Source: Rhizobium rhizogenes
Lineage (GTDB): Bacteria > Pseudomonadota > Alphaproteobacteria > Rhizobiales > Rhizobiaceae
Direction: 5' to 3'
DNA length: 64,000 nt
Assembly: GCF_002005205.3 (NCBI RefSeq)
Contig: NZ_CP019701.2
Coordinates: forward strand, 2,590,501-2,654,500
The position numbers were made by a program, and so were the translations under genes. The notes beneath the pieces are model-generated. The model ran no database searches. It saw only the letters and a program-made list of their open reading frames with translations, and had not been told where the DNA came from. Every line of letters starts with the position of its first letter. The stretch's first letter is position 1. Below, one piece after another: positions 40,301-48,368 of the stretch.

Positions 40301-40692
40301 ACGGTCGAGGCCGCTTCGAGCTTTTCGTCCCTGTCACTGCACTCGCCCGGCAATAGCAGAAGCTTGATGCCGCGCCGTCGGGCCATCATGGCAAGCTGAT
40401 CGACGCCATAGCGCCATCGCTCCGCCCCACCGAGAATCCGGATAAGGATAACGCGGGCGTGCTCCGCCGTCTTTTCGATCCATAGATCGACCGACATGGG
40501 ATGCCGAAGCTCGGAGAGGTTGGCGGCGGAGAGCGACGGGAGAACATCGCCAGCCTGCCGCCACGCCCTTTCCAGCCCGGCAAGATCGCTTGCCGAAAAA
40601 GACAGCATCACCACATCTGAACGGGGCTGGTTGAGATCAACCGGCTCGATCAGATCGTCCAGGGACGAGGATGTGGTGGCGAGAATATGCAT
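37342..40692 (-). CDS. cobN: Cobaltochelatase subunit CobN
   Basis: CobN is the large subunit of the ATP-dependent chelatase that inserts Co2+ into hydrogenobyrinic acid a,c-diamide; it works with CobS and CobT, which are not in the window. The product is 1,116 residues, shorter than the roughly 1,270 of the Pseudomonas denitrificans protein as I recall it. It appears complete, running from MHILATTSSSLDD to the C-terminal LWHSRRNAVDAELE. The BchH/CobN core includes HVGAHGTLEWLPGK and the RNLYAADPRTMPTP motif. It follows cobW by 31 bases. Confidence 0.95.
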   Translation of the reverse strand: MHILATTSSSLDDLIEPVDLNQPRSDVVMLSFSASDLAGLERAWRQAGDVLPSLSAANLSELRHPMSVDLWIEKTAEHARVILIRILGGAERWRYGVDQLAMMARRRGIKLLLLPGECSDRDEKLEAASTVDRQILASALSFFREGGRANMGSLATGLAALAKDGAWPDIEAEPLPKAGFYRPGHGVVSQAEALAGFPADAAILPILFYRSMLLAADAAPVDALFHALSGRGFAPLPIFVSGLKDGEAIRFLESVLPDLGPAAIVAATAFASQTDEDGRTLFDRLGVPVFQVVMATTRRDGWAENARGLNPSDLAMHVVLPELDGRILAGAISFKQVRADGGGSLLNVPEADRIEQVAKRIAAFLRLKQAPPQDRRIVILMPDYPGAAPGRTGYAVGLDVPQSALEMLRDLADAGYAVSDIPDTARALLDCVEQQEATVVLSDYRDFLTALPAAAATALNATWGTAESDDALADGAFRFRVARFGNVFVALAPDRGRNEDRRVDYHDPALPPRHALVAFGAWMQRVAAAHAIVHVGAHGTLEWLPGKTVALSRDCFPEIVTGPLPVVYPFIVSNPGEAAVAKRRIAAVTIGHIPPVLVNAGLSPEQSALEQLVDEYAQADGLDRRRRDRLAKLIVEKALETGLAAEAGVGAKDDADAALSRIDAFLCDLKDFAIKDGQHIFGRYPEGEADPLRLESAKAEKAALLAALDGCHIPPGPSGAPARGRLDVLPTGRNLYAADPRTMPTPTAFELGRMAGEEVLRHHLQSHGDWPKHLVFDLWGSASLRNGGEDVAQALHLMGARPIHDPATGRVTGIEVLPPASLGRPRVDVTFRISGLFRDMFPALIALLDAAAKAVARRDEAPGDNPLAEEAAALGHIPARIFGSAPGTYGAGIEEKLASGKWDEREELGQAYLDAASHAFGGADGLEIFEDAGFVELVRRADLLVHTGDDPGRDLLDGSSDVAFIGGFSAAKAALGGVADIVALDTTDPARPRARSMTQALTRVVRARAVNPRFIAGQMRHGPRGAAEFAEAVDRLVGFAETTHVVSSSLIEALYDAYFGNEEVRDFILRENPKAAQVMAERFLSARRRGLWHSRRNAVDAELEMLIMPRSERVGA

Positions 40693-40723
40693 CTAAGGCA
40701 TTCCCAGTAAAAGTCCGTAGCGG

Positions 40724-41761
40724 TCAGGCGGCCAGCATCTGCTCGATCTTTTCGCGGTTGATGCCCTTTTCACCAATGATAACGAGCCGGCTGCGGCGTT
40801 CTTCACCCGCCGCCCATGGGCGATCATAATAATGATTGACGCGGCTGCCGACCGCCTGCACCTGCAGGCGCATCGGCTTTGCGGAAACTTCGATGAAACC
40901 CTTGATGCGCAGGACATTTTCTGCAGCCGCCGTCTCGGCGATGCGGGCTGCCAGCGCCTCCGGGTCACTCACAGCCGGCAGGTCGATGACGAAGCTGTCG
41001 AAATCATCGTGTTCATGGTCGAACGCGCCATCGTGATGGGTGCGGCGGTTTTCGATATCCTCTTCCACCGCAAGGCCAAGGCCGATCAACACGGCAGGAT
41101 CAATGGCGCCATTCGACGCGACGACGATCTTCGCCGCCCTGGGCAGATGTTCAAGTACATGAGCCTTCGCCTTCTCGAGGCCGGCATCATCGAGAAGATC
41201 GGCCTTGGTCAGCACGATAAGATCGGCGCAGGCGACCTGATCCTCGAAAACTTCCTCTACCGGATCATCGTGATCGAGCGCCTCGTCATTGGCCCGCTGG
41301 GCGGCAAGTGCTTCCATATCGTGGGCAACCTGTCCCTCGGCAAGGGCTGCGCCATCCACCACGGCCACCACGGCGTCCACTGTCACGCGGCTCTTGATCG
41401 CCGGCCACTGGAAGGCCTGCACCAGCGGCTTCGGCAGTGCGAGGCCGGACGTTTCGATGAGGATATGCTCCACCTTCGGCTGGCGGCTGAGGATTTGTTC
41501 GATAGCGGGCTGGAAATCATCCGCCACCGTGCAGCAGATGCAGCCATTGGCCAGTTCGACGATGTTTTCTTCCGGGCAGCTTTCAATGCCGCAGCCCTTG
41601 AGAATTTCGCCATCGATACCGATATCGCCGAATTCATTGACGATGATGGCGAGCCGCTTGCCATCCAGCTTTTCGAGCAGGCCGCGCAGTAGCGTGGTTT
41701 TTCCGGCCCCCAGAAAGCCGGTGACGATGGTGCAGGGAACGCGGTCCAGAAGGGTGCTCAT
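40724..41761 (-). CDS. cobW: CobW-type metal-chaperone GTPase
   Basis: This is a 345-residue G3E GTPase. The P-loop GFLGAGKTT is at about 15-23 and the metal-binding CxCC motif (GCICC) at 73-77, with NEFGDIGIDGEIL, LIETSGLA and LTKAD. A histidine/aspartate-rich stretch (about 236-255, with HHDG and DHEHDD) is a likely extra metal site. CobW proteins are thought to deliver cobalt to the CobNST chelatase, which fits its place directly before cobN. Its ATG overlaps the DUF1636 stop (ATGA). Confidence 0.94.
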   Translation of the reverse strand: MSTLLDRVPCTIVTGFLGAGKTTLLRGLLEKLDGKRLAIIVNEFGDIGIDGEILKGCGIESCPEENIVELANGCICCTVADDFQPAIEQILSRQPKVEHILIETSGLALPKPLVQAFQWPAIKSRVTVDAVVAVVDGAALAEGQVAHDMEALAAQRANDEALDHDDPVEEVFEDQVACADLIVLTKADLLDDAGLEKAKAHVLEHLPRAAKIVVASNGAIDPAVLIGLGLAVEEDIENRRTHHDGAFDHEHDDFDSFVIDLPAVSDPEALAARIAETAAAENVLRIKGFIEVSAKPMRLQVQAVGSRVNHYYDRPWAAGEERRSRLVIIGEKGINREKIEQMLAA

Positions 41762-42183
41762 GATCTCTCCTCGGTAAAATCGAATGGGGGAATGCGCGCC
41801 ACCATGCCGCGCTTCAATGGTTCGGGGCGGCCGCGCCAGGGCATCAGGCCATCTGCGGAGGCAGCCAGCATATGCGCGCCTGTCAGCAGGTCTTCCGCGT
41901 CATTGGGTGTCAGCCCGCCAAACACATAGGACCAGCCGTCTGCGCCACGAAGCACGGCGCTGAGGCCGCGCTTGCAATTGGCAAGGCAATTGACGGAGCG
42001 AACGACGACACCGGATGCTTCCGCCTTCGCGATGACGGCTTCGGCGAGACGCAAACCGGCGCGTGGTTCGGCATTGGGATCGGCTTCATCGCGACAGCTT
42101 CGGCAAACGAAGACGACCACACCGGAGGCCGTGTCAGCCTGCGTGTTTCCGCCTGCACATGAAGATGTCGCTGAAATATCCAA
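41758..42183 (-). CDS. DUF1636 small metal-binding protein
   Basis: This is a 141-residue protein with four cysteines placed as C27-x2-C30 and C66-x3-C70. That pattern, with the core VVVFVCRSC and VNCLANCKRG, resembles thioredoxin-like [2Fe-2S] ferredoxins, and the family is annotated as a predicted metal-binding protein. I place the start at the TTG at 42183, with GGGAAG upstream; the first 20 residues look unstructured. It is the first gene after the cobalamin riboswitch and overlaps cobW, so a role in cobalt handling or redox support for cobalt insertion is a fair guess. Confidence 0.82.
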   Translation of the reverse strand: MDISATSSCAGGNTQADTASGVVVFVCRSCRDEADPNAEPRAGLRLAEAVIAKAEASGVVVRSVNCLANCKRGLSAVLRGADGWSYVFGGLTPNDAEDLLTGAHMLAASADGLMPWRGRPEPLKRGMVARIPPFDFTEERS

Positions 42184-42206
42184 ACCGTTTCGCTTCCCGC
42201 GCCTTT

Positions 42207-42296
42207 AAAAAAATCGTCGGGGTGCTGATATCGAAAACGGCATGCGCAGATGCACAAACCCAATATTCGATCTGACCGACTAACCGGAGCACCCCG
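42207..42296 (-). terminator. Terminator hairpin of the riboswitch expression platform
   Basis: On the minus strand, CGGGGTGCT (42296-42288) pairs with AGCACCCCG (42226-42218), followed by ACGA and seven T residues (42213-42207). Part of the 61-base loop can also pair (GATCGAA with TTCGATATC next to the outer stem), giving a long nested hairpin. It lies between the aptamer and the DUF1636 start, where a transcription-terminating platform is expected. Confidence 0.7.
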
Positions 42297-42321
42297 CCCG
42301 GCAGACGTTTTTTCCTGAAAC

Positions 42322-42510
42322 GGCAGGTCTCCTGGCTTGCGGCTCGATCAACACCCGGACACCGCCTTCCCGAACCCATCTTCAAAGGTCCAGTGGCTTT
42401 ACGGTGCGGGCTTACCGCTTACAGTTGCGGGGGCAGCCACGGAGTAACCCATTTTCCGGGTGGAACCGTGTTCCCTCTTAGCTTTTCCCGTTGCCGGGAA
42501 AAGACCGTCA
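42322..42510 (-). promoter_or_regulatory. Cobalamin riboswitch
   Basis: Read on the minus strand, the region carries all conserved blocks of the AdoCbl aptamer in order: AGAGGGAACACGG, then GCTGCCCCCGCAACTGTAAG (the most conserved core), AAGCCACTG, GGGAAGGCG and the B12 box AGCCAGGAGACCTGCC (42337-42322). The 5' stem CTTTTCCCG-GCAA-CGGGAAAAG precedes them. It would shut off the DUF1636-cobW-cobN-cobG-cobH-cobI-cobJ operon when the cofactor is abundant. Confidence 0.96.
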
Positions 42511-42518
42511 GTTCGTTA

Positions 42519-42547
42519 CCCTTAGGCCGAACGGACGTAAGGGTCAA
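42519..42547 (-). promoter_or_regulatory. Candidate promoter of the riboswitch-led cob operon
   Basis: On the minus strand TTGACC (42547-42542) is followed after 17 bases by TAAGGG (42524-42519). The -10 match is poor but spacing is ideal, and transcription would start just before the aptamer. Confidence 0.4.
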
Positions 42548-42571
42548 TGCCGGGGGCCTGCGGCCGGCACA

Positions 42572-42599
42572 TTGCCGGGTGCGGCAAATTGGGTATAGT
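42572..42599 (+). promoter_or_regulatory. Candidate promoter of cobO-cobQ
   Basis: TTGCCG (42572-42577) and TATAGT (42594-42599) are spaced by 16 bases, about 60 bases before the cobO start. No aptamer is present on this strand. Confidence 0.4.
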
Positions 42600-42658
42600 C
42601 GCCGCTCCGAACGGCGGGCACACCGGTTCCCGCGCAGCTGGATAAGAAGGAACATGCG

Positions 42659-43276
42659 ATGACACGCGACATCAGCGACAGCGAAGCCGAACGCCACCGG
42701 CAGAAAATGGTCAACCGCAAGACGGTACAGGATGCCGAAGTCGCGGCAAAAACCATCGAAAAAGGCCTGCTGATGGTCAATACCGGCCCCGGCAAGGGCA
42801 AGTCCACGGCTGCTTTCGGCCTTGCGCTACGCATGCTCGGCACCGGGCGGCGGGTCGGCGTCGTGCAGTTCATCAAGGGCGCATGGTCGACGGGCGAACA
42901 GCAGGCCCTGACGTTGTTCGGCGACAAGGTTGTCTGGCGCACCATGGGCGAGGGTTTCACGTGGGACACGCAGGATCTGAAGCGCGATGTTGCCGCAGCC
43001 ACAAAGGCCTGGGAAGAAGCCAAGGCCCTGATGGCTGATGAAACCATCGGTCTCCTGATCCTCGACGAACTAAACATCGCGCTGCGTTACGACTACCTGC
43101 CGCTGGAAGACGTCGTTGAAACTCTCTCCAGTCGCAGGCCCGATCTGCATGTCATCGTCACCGGCCGCAATGCCAAGCAACCGCTGATCGACGCCGCCGA
43201 CATGGTGACGGAGATGACGCTGGTGAAACACCACTTCAAGGCGGGTGTGAAGGCGCAGGCCGGGATAGAATTCTGA
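42659..43276 (+). CDS. cobO: Corrinoid adenosyltransferase
   Basis: CobO (BtuR/CobA type) transfers the 5'-deoxyadenosyl group from ATP to Co(I)-corrinoid. The 205-residue product has the P-loop [32 protein letters not shown] and [21 protein letters not shown] precedes the ATG at 42659. It is divergent from the riboswitch-led operon and is followed after one base by cobQ, so the two form an operon. Confidence 0.96.
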   Translation: MTRDISDSEAERHRQKMVNRKTVQDAEVAAKTIEKGLLMVNTGPGKGKSTAAFGLALRMLGTGRRVGVVQFIKGAWSTGEQQALTLFGDKVVWRTMGEGFTWDTQDLKRDVAAATKAWEEAKALMADETIGLLILDELNIALRYDYLPLEDVVETLSSRRPDLHVIVTGRNAKQPLIDAADMVTEMTLVKHHFKAGVKAQAGIEF

Positions 43277-43277
43277 C

Positions 43278-44735
43278 ATGACCGCGCGGGTGCTGATGTT
43301 TCAGGGAACCGGCTCGGATGTCGGCAAATCGCTGATGGTGGCTGGCCTTGCCCGGGCCTTCACCCGGCGCGGCCTGTCCGTCATGCCGTTCAAACCGCAG
43401 AACATGTCGAATAATGCGGCGGTGACCGCCGATGGCGGCGAGATCGGCCGTGCGCAGGCGTTGCAGGCGCGGGCGGCGGGTGTACCGCTCTCGGTTCACA
43501 TGAACCCGGTACTCCTGAAACCCCAGAGCGAAACCGGCGCACAGGTGGTGGTGCAGGGCAAGATCGTCGGCAATGCCAGAGCGGCCGATTATCAGCATAT
43601 GAAGGCCGGGCTGATGCCGCGCGTGCTGGAGAGCTTTGAACACCTGAAACAACAGGCCGATCTGGTGCTGGTGGAAGGAGCGGGCAGCGCGTCTGAAATC
43701 AACCTGCGCGCCAATGACATCGCCAATATGGGTTTCGCCCGCGCAGCCGATGCCCCCGTCATCCTGATCGGCGATATCGACCGGGGCGGCGTCATCGCCA
43801 GCCTTGTCGGCACCAAAGCCGTGCTCGAAAACGATGACGCGGCAATGATCGCGGGCTTCATCGTCAACCGTTTTCGCGGCGATCCCGCACTGTTTTCCGA
43901 TGGCATGCGGATGATTGCGGAAAAGACCGGCTGGGCTTCCATAGGGCTTCTGCCGCATTTTTCCGACGCCGCGAAACTGCCCGCAGAGGATGCGCTCGGA
44001 CTATCCAGCCCGGCACAGCAAAAAGCCGGTGCAAAAATCCGCGTCGCCGTGCCAATCCTGCCGCATATTTCCAATTTCGATGATCTCGATCCCCTTGACA
44101 TGGAACCGGATGTGGAGCTGATCCGCATACGGCCGGGCGAGACAATTCCAGCCGATTGCCGGCTGGTGCTGCTTTGCGGCTCGAAATCCACCATTGCCGA
44201 TCTCGCCGTGCTCAAAGATGCGGGTCTCGATATCGATATAAAGGCCCATGCCCGGCGCGGCGGTTATGTTCTCGGGCTTTGCGGCGGATACCAGATGCTT
44301 GGAAAAACCGTTGCCGATCCCGAAGGCATCGAAGGACCGCCGGCGACGGTTGCCGGGCTTGGTCTGCTGGATGTCGACACGGTTCTGACCGGAGACAAGC
44401 GACTGGTCTCCGTGAGCGGAGCGACTTTTGATGGCGTTGATTTATCCGGCTATGAAATGCATGTCGGTGAAACCGGAAGCGCTGGAAACAGCCAGCCGTT
44501 TTCGATAGTCAACGGACGTGCCGATGGAGCAATATCGCCCGACGGCCGCGTCTTCGGCACCTATATTCACGGTCTTTTCGCGGATGATCACCAGCGAAGC
44601 GCCTGGCTGAAGCGGCTTGGCGGCCAGCGTTCGGAACTGAATTATGATGCGCAGGTGGAGGCCGTCCTTGATCGTCTTGCCGCGCATATGGAGCACCATC
44701 TCGATCTCGACAGGCTGCTTGCTATAGCGCGATGA
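43278..44735 (+). CDS. cobQ: Cobyric acid synthase
   Basis: CobQ makes four glutamine-dependent amidations on adenosylcobyrinic acid a,c-diamide. The 485-residue product has the ATPase motif [20 protein letters not shown] and SNNAAVT. The C-terminal glutamine amidotransferase domain has its nucleophile cysteine in [12 protein letters not shown] and the histidine in YIHGLF. It follows cobO directly and its end overlaps convergent cobD by 14 bases. Confidence 0.96.
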   Translation: MTARVLMFQGTGSDVGKSLMVAGLARAFTRRGLSVMPFKPQNMSNNAAVTADGGEIGRAQALQARAAGVPLSVHMNPVLLKPQSETGAQVVVQGKIVGNARAADYQHMKAGLMPRVLESFEHLKQQADLVLVEGAGSASEINLRANDIANMGFARAADAPVILIGDIDRGGVIASLVGTKAVLENDDAAMIAGFIVNRFRGDPALFSDGMRMIAEKTGWASIGLLPHFSDAAKLPAEDALGLSSPAQQKAGAKIRVAVPILPHISNFDDLDPLDMEPDVELIRIRPGETIPADCRLVLLCGSKSTIADLAVLKDAGLDIDIKAHARRGGYVLGLCGGYQMLGKTVADPEGIEGPPATVAGLGLLDVDTVLTGDKRLVSVSGATFDGVDLSGYEMHVGETGSAGNSQPFSIVNGRADGAISPDGRVFGTYIHGLFADDHQRSAWLKRLGGQRSELNYDAQVEAVLDRLAAHMEHHLDLDRLLAIAR

Positions 44736-45687
44736 GGATTGCCAGAAGACCAAACAGGCCGATCAGCAACCCGTCGGCGATCCGTGCCAGCTGAAGTGCC
44801 GTGCGAATATCACCAGCAACGAGCGTCGCCCTTCCGCCTTCACCCATGAAACGCGCCTCGATCATCTGCCCGCCATAAGAACGCGGCCCGGCAAGCGCAA
44901 AACCGAGCGCGCCGGCAAGCGCCGCCTCCGGCCAGCCGGCATTGGGAGAACGGTGGTGGCGCGCATCGCGACGGATCGCTGCGATAGCCCCTTCGGGAGA
45001 TGCGCCTTTCACGAAGAAGGCCGCAATCACAAAAAGACCGCCGCTGAGCCTCGAGGCCGGCAGATTGACCAGATCGTCCAGCCGCGCCGAGGCCCAGCCG
45101 AAGGCCTCATGGCGTGGTGACCGATGGCCGATCATGCTGTCGGCCGTATTGATCGCCTTGTAGGCCGCGCCGCCCGGCAGGCCCAGCAGGCCGAGCCAAA
45201 GGGCAGGGGCGACAATGCCATCGGAGAAATTTTCGGCAAGACTTTCAATCGCCGCCCGGCAGATCGCCGCCTCATCCAGCTTTTGCGGATCGCGGCCGAC
45301 GATCATCGATACCGCCCTGCGGCCACCGTCCACCCCATCGCGCTCCAAGGCCGCAGCGACAGCCTCCACATGCTGCTCCAGGCTTTTCTGTGCCGGGAGA
45401 GACGCACCGAGGATTGCCACAGCCAGAAGGCCGAAAGGCAGGAGTAGCAAAGCTGATTGCGCAAACCATGCGAGGATCGCCGTCAGCCCGAGAATAACAA
45501 CGAGTGCCCACACACCCGCCGCCTTGCGCTGCGAAAATGATGCACTCTCCCGGTTCCATTTTTTGTCCAGCAGCGCGATAAGCGAACCGATCCAGGTGAC
45601 GGGATGGCCGATACGGTTGAACAACCAGTCCGGATAACCGGTCAGGCGTTCGATCACGAGCGACAGGAAAGCGAGAGCAAAGAACAT
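44722..45687 (-). CDS. cobD: Adenosylcobinamide-phosphate synthase (CbiB/CobD)
   Basis: This is a 321-residue integral membrane protein that attaches the aminopropanol (phosphate) linker to adenosylcobyric acid. The family motifs are [21 protein letters not shown] at the N-terminus, [17 protein letters not shown] and [27 protein letters not shown]. Four to five hydrophobic segments are visible. Its start codon shares bases with that of divergent cobC (CATG at 45685-45688). Confidence 0.94.
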   Translation of the reverse strand: MFFALAFLSLVIERLTGYPDWLFNRIGHPVTWIGSLIALLDKKWNRESASFSQRKAAGVWALVVILGLTAILAWFAQSALLLLPFGLLAVAILGASLPAQKSLEQHVEAVAAALERDGVDGGRRAVSMIVGRDPQKLDEAAICRAAIESLAENFSDGIVAPALWLGLLGLPGGAAYKAINTADSMIGHRSPRHEAFGWASARLDDLVNLPASRLSGGLFVIAAFFVKGASPEGAIAAIRRDARHHRSPNAGWPEAALAGALGFALAGPRSYGGQMIEARFMGEGGRATLVAGDIRTALQLARIADGLLIGLFGLLAILIAL

Positions 45688-46732
45688 GGGCGAGACAGTA
45701 TCAGAAAAGGCGCAGGCTGCGATCCGTCACGGCGGCAATCTCGGCAAGGCGCGTCTGATGTTTCCTGACGCACCTGAACCATGGATCGACCTTTCGACCG
45801 GGATCAACCCACACTCCTATCCGCATTCGCCCGTTCCCGCCAGCGCCTTCGCCCGCCTGCCGGAACCTGGTGCCGCCGAAGAACTGAAACAGCTGGCGGC
45901 AGCGCATTTCGGCGCGCCTTCCGCCCGGCATGTGGCGCTGTCTCCCGGCACCCAGATGCTGATGCCGCTGCTGGCGCAGATTGCGCTTGTCCGGGGTGCC
46001 AAGAACGGCGCCGTGCTTTCGCCCGCCTATGCCGAACATGCGCGCACCGCCCGCATGGCCGGGCTGACAATGACGGAGGTGGAGAATATTCACGACCTGT
46101 CGGCTTACGATTATGCCGTGGTGGTCAATCCCAACAATCCGGATGGTCGTGTGGCTGATCGCGAAAGCCTGCTCTCGCTGGCCGGATTCATGTGCCGCAA
46201 GGACGGCCTGCTCGTCGTGGATGAAGCTTTTATCGAAACAGGTCACGCCGAAACCCTCGCAAACGCCACCGATCAGAACGCGCTGGTCGTCTTGCGATCC
46301 TTCGGCAAATTCTACGGCATGGCGGGCGTGCGGTTGGGTTTCGCGATTGCGCATCCTGATGTCGCCACCGAACTCGAAGCAAGGCTTGGTCCGTGGGCCA
46401 TTTCCGGCCCGGCGCTGCACATAGCGGCTGAAGCTCTGGCGGACAGGGAATGGCAATCATCCATGCGCCTGCGGCTTTCGCAGGAAGCCCGGCGCATGAA
46501 TGCCCTGCTGGAAAAAGCTAGGCTGAAAATTGCCGGCGGCGCATCCCTGTTTACGCTGGTGCGGGACCATCGGGCCGGCGAACTCTTCGGCCATCTCGGC
46601 AGGCGCGGTATTCTGGTTCGTATTTTCGATGAAAGGCCGAACGACATGCGTTTCGGCCTTCCCGGCAGCGAAGCGGAATGGCAGCGCCTCGATGAAGCGC
46701 TGTCATCTTTTAATCATCCCTCGAAAGTGTAG
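45686..46732 (+). CDS. cobC: Threonine-phosphate decarboxylase (CobC/CobD-type)
   Basis: This is a 348-residue class-I PLP enzyme that makes (R)-1-amino-2-propanol O-2-phosphate for the cobalamin linker. It has HGGNLGKARLMFPDAPEPWIDLSTGINP, NPNNPDGR and the PLP lysine in LRSFGKFYGMAGVRLGFA. It pairs logically with cobD, whose substrate it provides. The start overlaps the cobD start on the other strand and has no strong ribosome-binding site. Its 3' end overlaps the convergent fuconate dehydratase gene by 19 bases. Confidence 0.92.
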   Translation: MGETVSEKAQAAIRHGGNLGKARLMFPDAPEPWIDLSTGINPHSYPHSPVPASAFARLPEPGAAEELKQLAAAHFGAPSARHVALSPGTQMLMPLLAQIALVRGAKNGAVLSPAYAEHARTARMAGLTMTEVENIHDLSAYDYAVVVNPNNPDGRVADRESLLSLAGFMCRKDGLLVVDEAFIETGHAETLANATDQNALVVLRSFGKFYGMAGVRLGFAIAHPDVATELEARLGPWAISGPALHIAAEALADREWQSSMRLRLSQEARRMNALLEKARLKIAGGASLFTLVRDHRAGELFGHLGRRGILVRIFDERPNDMRFGLPGSEAEWQRLDEALSSFNHPSKV

Positions 46733-47991
46733 GTCTCGATCGACTCCGGCTTCATTTCGATGGAGAAGCCCGGCAACTTCGGCGGCATGTAAGCGGCATT
46801 GCGAATGTCGCAGGGCTCGATGAAATGTTCGTGCAGGTGGTCGACATATTCGATCACGCGGCCTTCCTTCGTGCCTGACACCACCAGATAGTCAATCATC
46901 GACAGATGCTGCACATATTCGCAAAGGCCGACGCCACCGGCATGCGGCCAGACCGGCAGATTGTATTTGGCGGCGATCAGCAGAACCGCCAGCACTTCGT
47001 TGAGGCCACCCATGCGGCAGCTATCGATCTGCACCACGTCAATCGCACCTTCGGCGATAAACTGCTTGAACATGATACGGTTCTGGCACATTTCCCCGGT
47101 CGCCACCTTCACCGGGCCGATGGCGGCACGGATCTTGCGATGGCCGGCGACATCGTCAGGGCTGGTTGGCTCCTCGATGAAGAAAGGCTTGGCGAAGGCG
47201 AGCTTCTTGACCCAGTCGATTGCCTGATCCACTTCCCATACCTGGTTGGCATCGATCATCAGGTAACGGTCGGGGCCGATCACTTCGCGCGCGATGGTGA
47301 GACGGCGGATGTCGTCTTCCAGATCACGGCCGACCTTCATCTTCACATGGTTGAAACCGGCATCGATTGCTTCCTGGCAAAGACGCCGCAGCTTAGCGTC
47401 GTCATAACCGAGCCAGCCGGCTGACGTCGTGTAGCAGGCGTAACCCTCGTTCTTCAGCGTCTCGATACGCTCCTTCTTGCCGCTCTCGGCTTGTCTCAGG
47501 ATCGCGAGAGCGTCGTCGCGGGTCAGCACATCGGTCAGATAACGGTAATCGACAATATCGGCGATTTCTTCCGGGCTCATATCGGCAACAAGCTGCCACA
47601 CCGGCTTGCCCGCCTTCTTGGCCAGCAGATCCCAGACCGCATTAACGACGGCGCCGGTGGCGAGATGCATCGCACCCTTGTCCGGTCCGATCCAGCGCAG
47701 CTGGCTGTCACTCGTCAGATGCCGCCAATATTTGCCGGGGTTCTCGGTGACGGTGGCGAGATCGGTGCCGACCACCAGATGACGCATCGCTTCAATGGCC
47801 ATGCAGCAAATGTCGTTGCCGCGGCCGATGGTGAAGGTCAGGCCATGGCCCTTCAAGCCCGGCTCGTCGGTGTCGAGAATGACGTAAGCCGCCGAATAAT
47901 CCGGGTCGGGGTTCATCGCATCCGAACCGTCAAGGCTCTGGGATGTGGGAAAACGCAGGTCGAAAACACGCAGATCAGTAATTTTGGTCAT
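46714..47991 (-). CDS. L-fuconate dehydratase (enolase superfamily)
   Basis: This is a 425-residue member of the mandelate racemase branch of the enolase superfamily. The catalytic KMK motif lies in HVKMKVGRD, and metal ligands are in MIDANQVW, FIEEPTSPDD and ATGEMCQN. The histidine end WPHAGGVGLCEYVQHLSM is typical of L-fuconate dehydratases (FucD), as are length and the N-terminal DVRFPTSQSLDGSDAMN-like region. It converts L-fuconate to 2-keto-3-deoxy-L-fuconate. It is the last gene of a nine-gene sugar operon. Confidence 0.88.
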   Translation of the reverse strand: MTKITDLRVFDLRFPTSQSLDGSDAMNPDPDYSAAYVILDTDEPGLKGHGLTFTIGRGNDICCMAIEAMRHLVVGTDLATVTENPGKYWRHLTSDSQLRWIGPDKGAMHLATGAVVNAVWDLLAKKAGKPVWQLVADMSPEEIADIVDYRYLTDVLTRDDALAILRQAESGKKERIETLKNEGYACYTTSAGWLGYDDAKLRRLCQEAIDAGFNHVKMKVGRDLEDDIRRLTIAREVIGPDRYLMIDANQVWEVDQAIDWVKKLAFAKPFFIEEPTSPDDVAGHRKIRAAIGPVKVATGEMCQNRIMFKQFIAEGAIDVVQIDSCRMGGLNEVLAVLLIAAKYNLPVWPHAGGVGLCEYVQHLSMIDYLVVSGTKEGRVIEYVDHLHEHFIEPCDIRNAAYMPPKLPGFSIEMKPESIETYTFEG

Positions 47992-48027
47992 GGCCGGTCA
48001 CTCGCGGTCAGTGTCAAAGGAAATCGT

Positions 48028-48357
48028 TCAGTCGTGGTGGAAGGTTTCTTCCATCATTGCCCACCACTCGCCTTCCTTCCGGCTTTCGAGCGGTTGCTGG
48101 CAGGGAATGGTGAAAGACCACCATTCCTGGTTCTTGGGGCTTGCGGCTATCTTCGCCATGTCGGCGCTGAAATCGCTGCCATGATATTCCCAATAGCCAA
48201 AGAGCAGATTCTCAGGCTCGCGCAGGAAGATCGTATAGTTACGGATGTTGGAGTCGCTGATGAGCGCCAGAACTTCCGGCCAGACGGCCGCATGCAGCCT
48301 TTTATATTCTGCGATCATCTCCGGTTTGACGCCTATGACCATGCCCATGCGCTGCAT
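48028..48357 (-). CDS. L-rhamnose/L-fucose mutarotase family protein
   Basis: This is a 109-residue RhaM-type mutarotase that interconverts sugar anomers. The family pattern is seen in MGMVIGVKPEMIAEYKRLHAAVWPEVL, IRNYTIFLREPENLLFGYWEYHG and the conserved WW pair near the C-terminus. In this operon it most likely speeds supply of the anomer used by the aldose dehydrogenase. It lies 11 bases after the reductase gene. Confidence 0.87.
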   Translation of the reverse strand: MQRMGMVIGVKPEMIAEYKRLHAAVWPEVLALISDSNIRNYTIFLREPENLLFGYWEYHGSDFSADMAKIAASPKNQEWWSFTIPCQQPLESRKEGEWWAMMEETFHHD

Positions 48358-48368
48358 GAAAAACTCCG

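Noticed and set aside
37342..40692. Truncated or frameshifted cobN
   Set aside because: The protein is shorter than the classical CobN but runs without interruption from a normal N-terminus to the conserved C-terminus and overlaps cobG properly, so it is judged intact.
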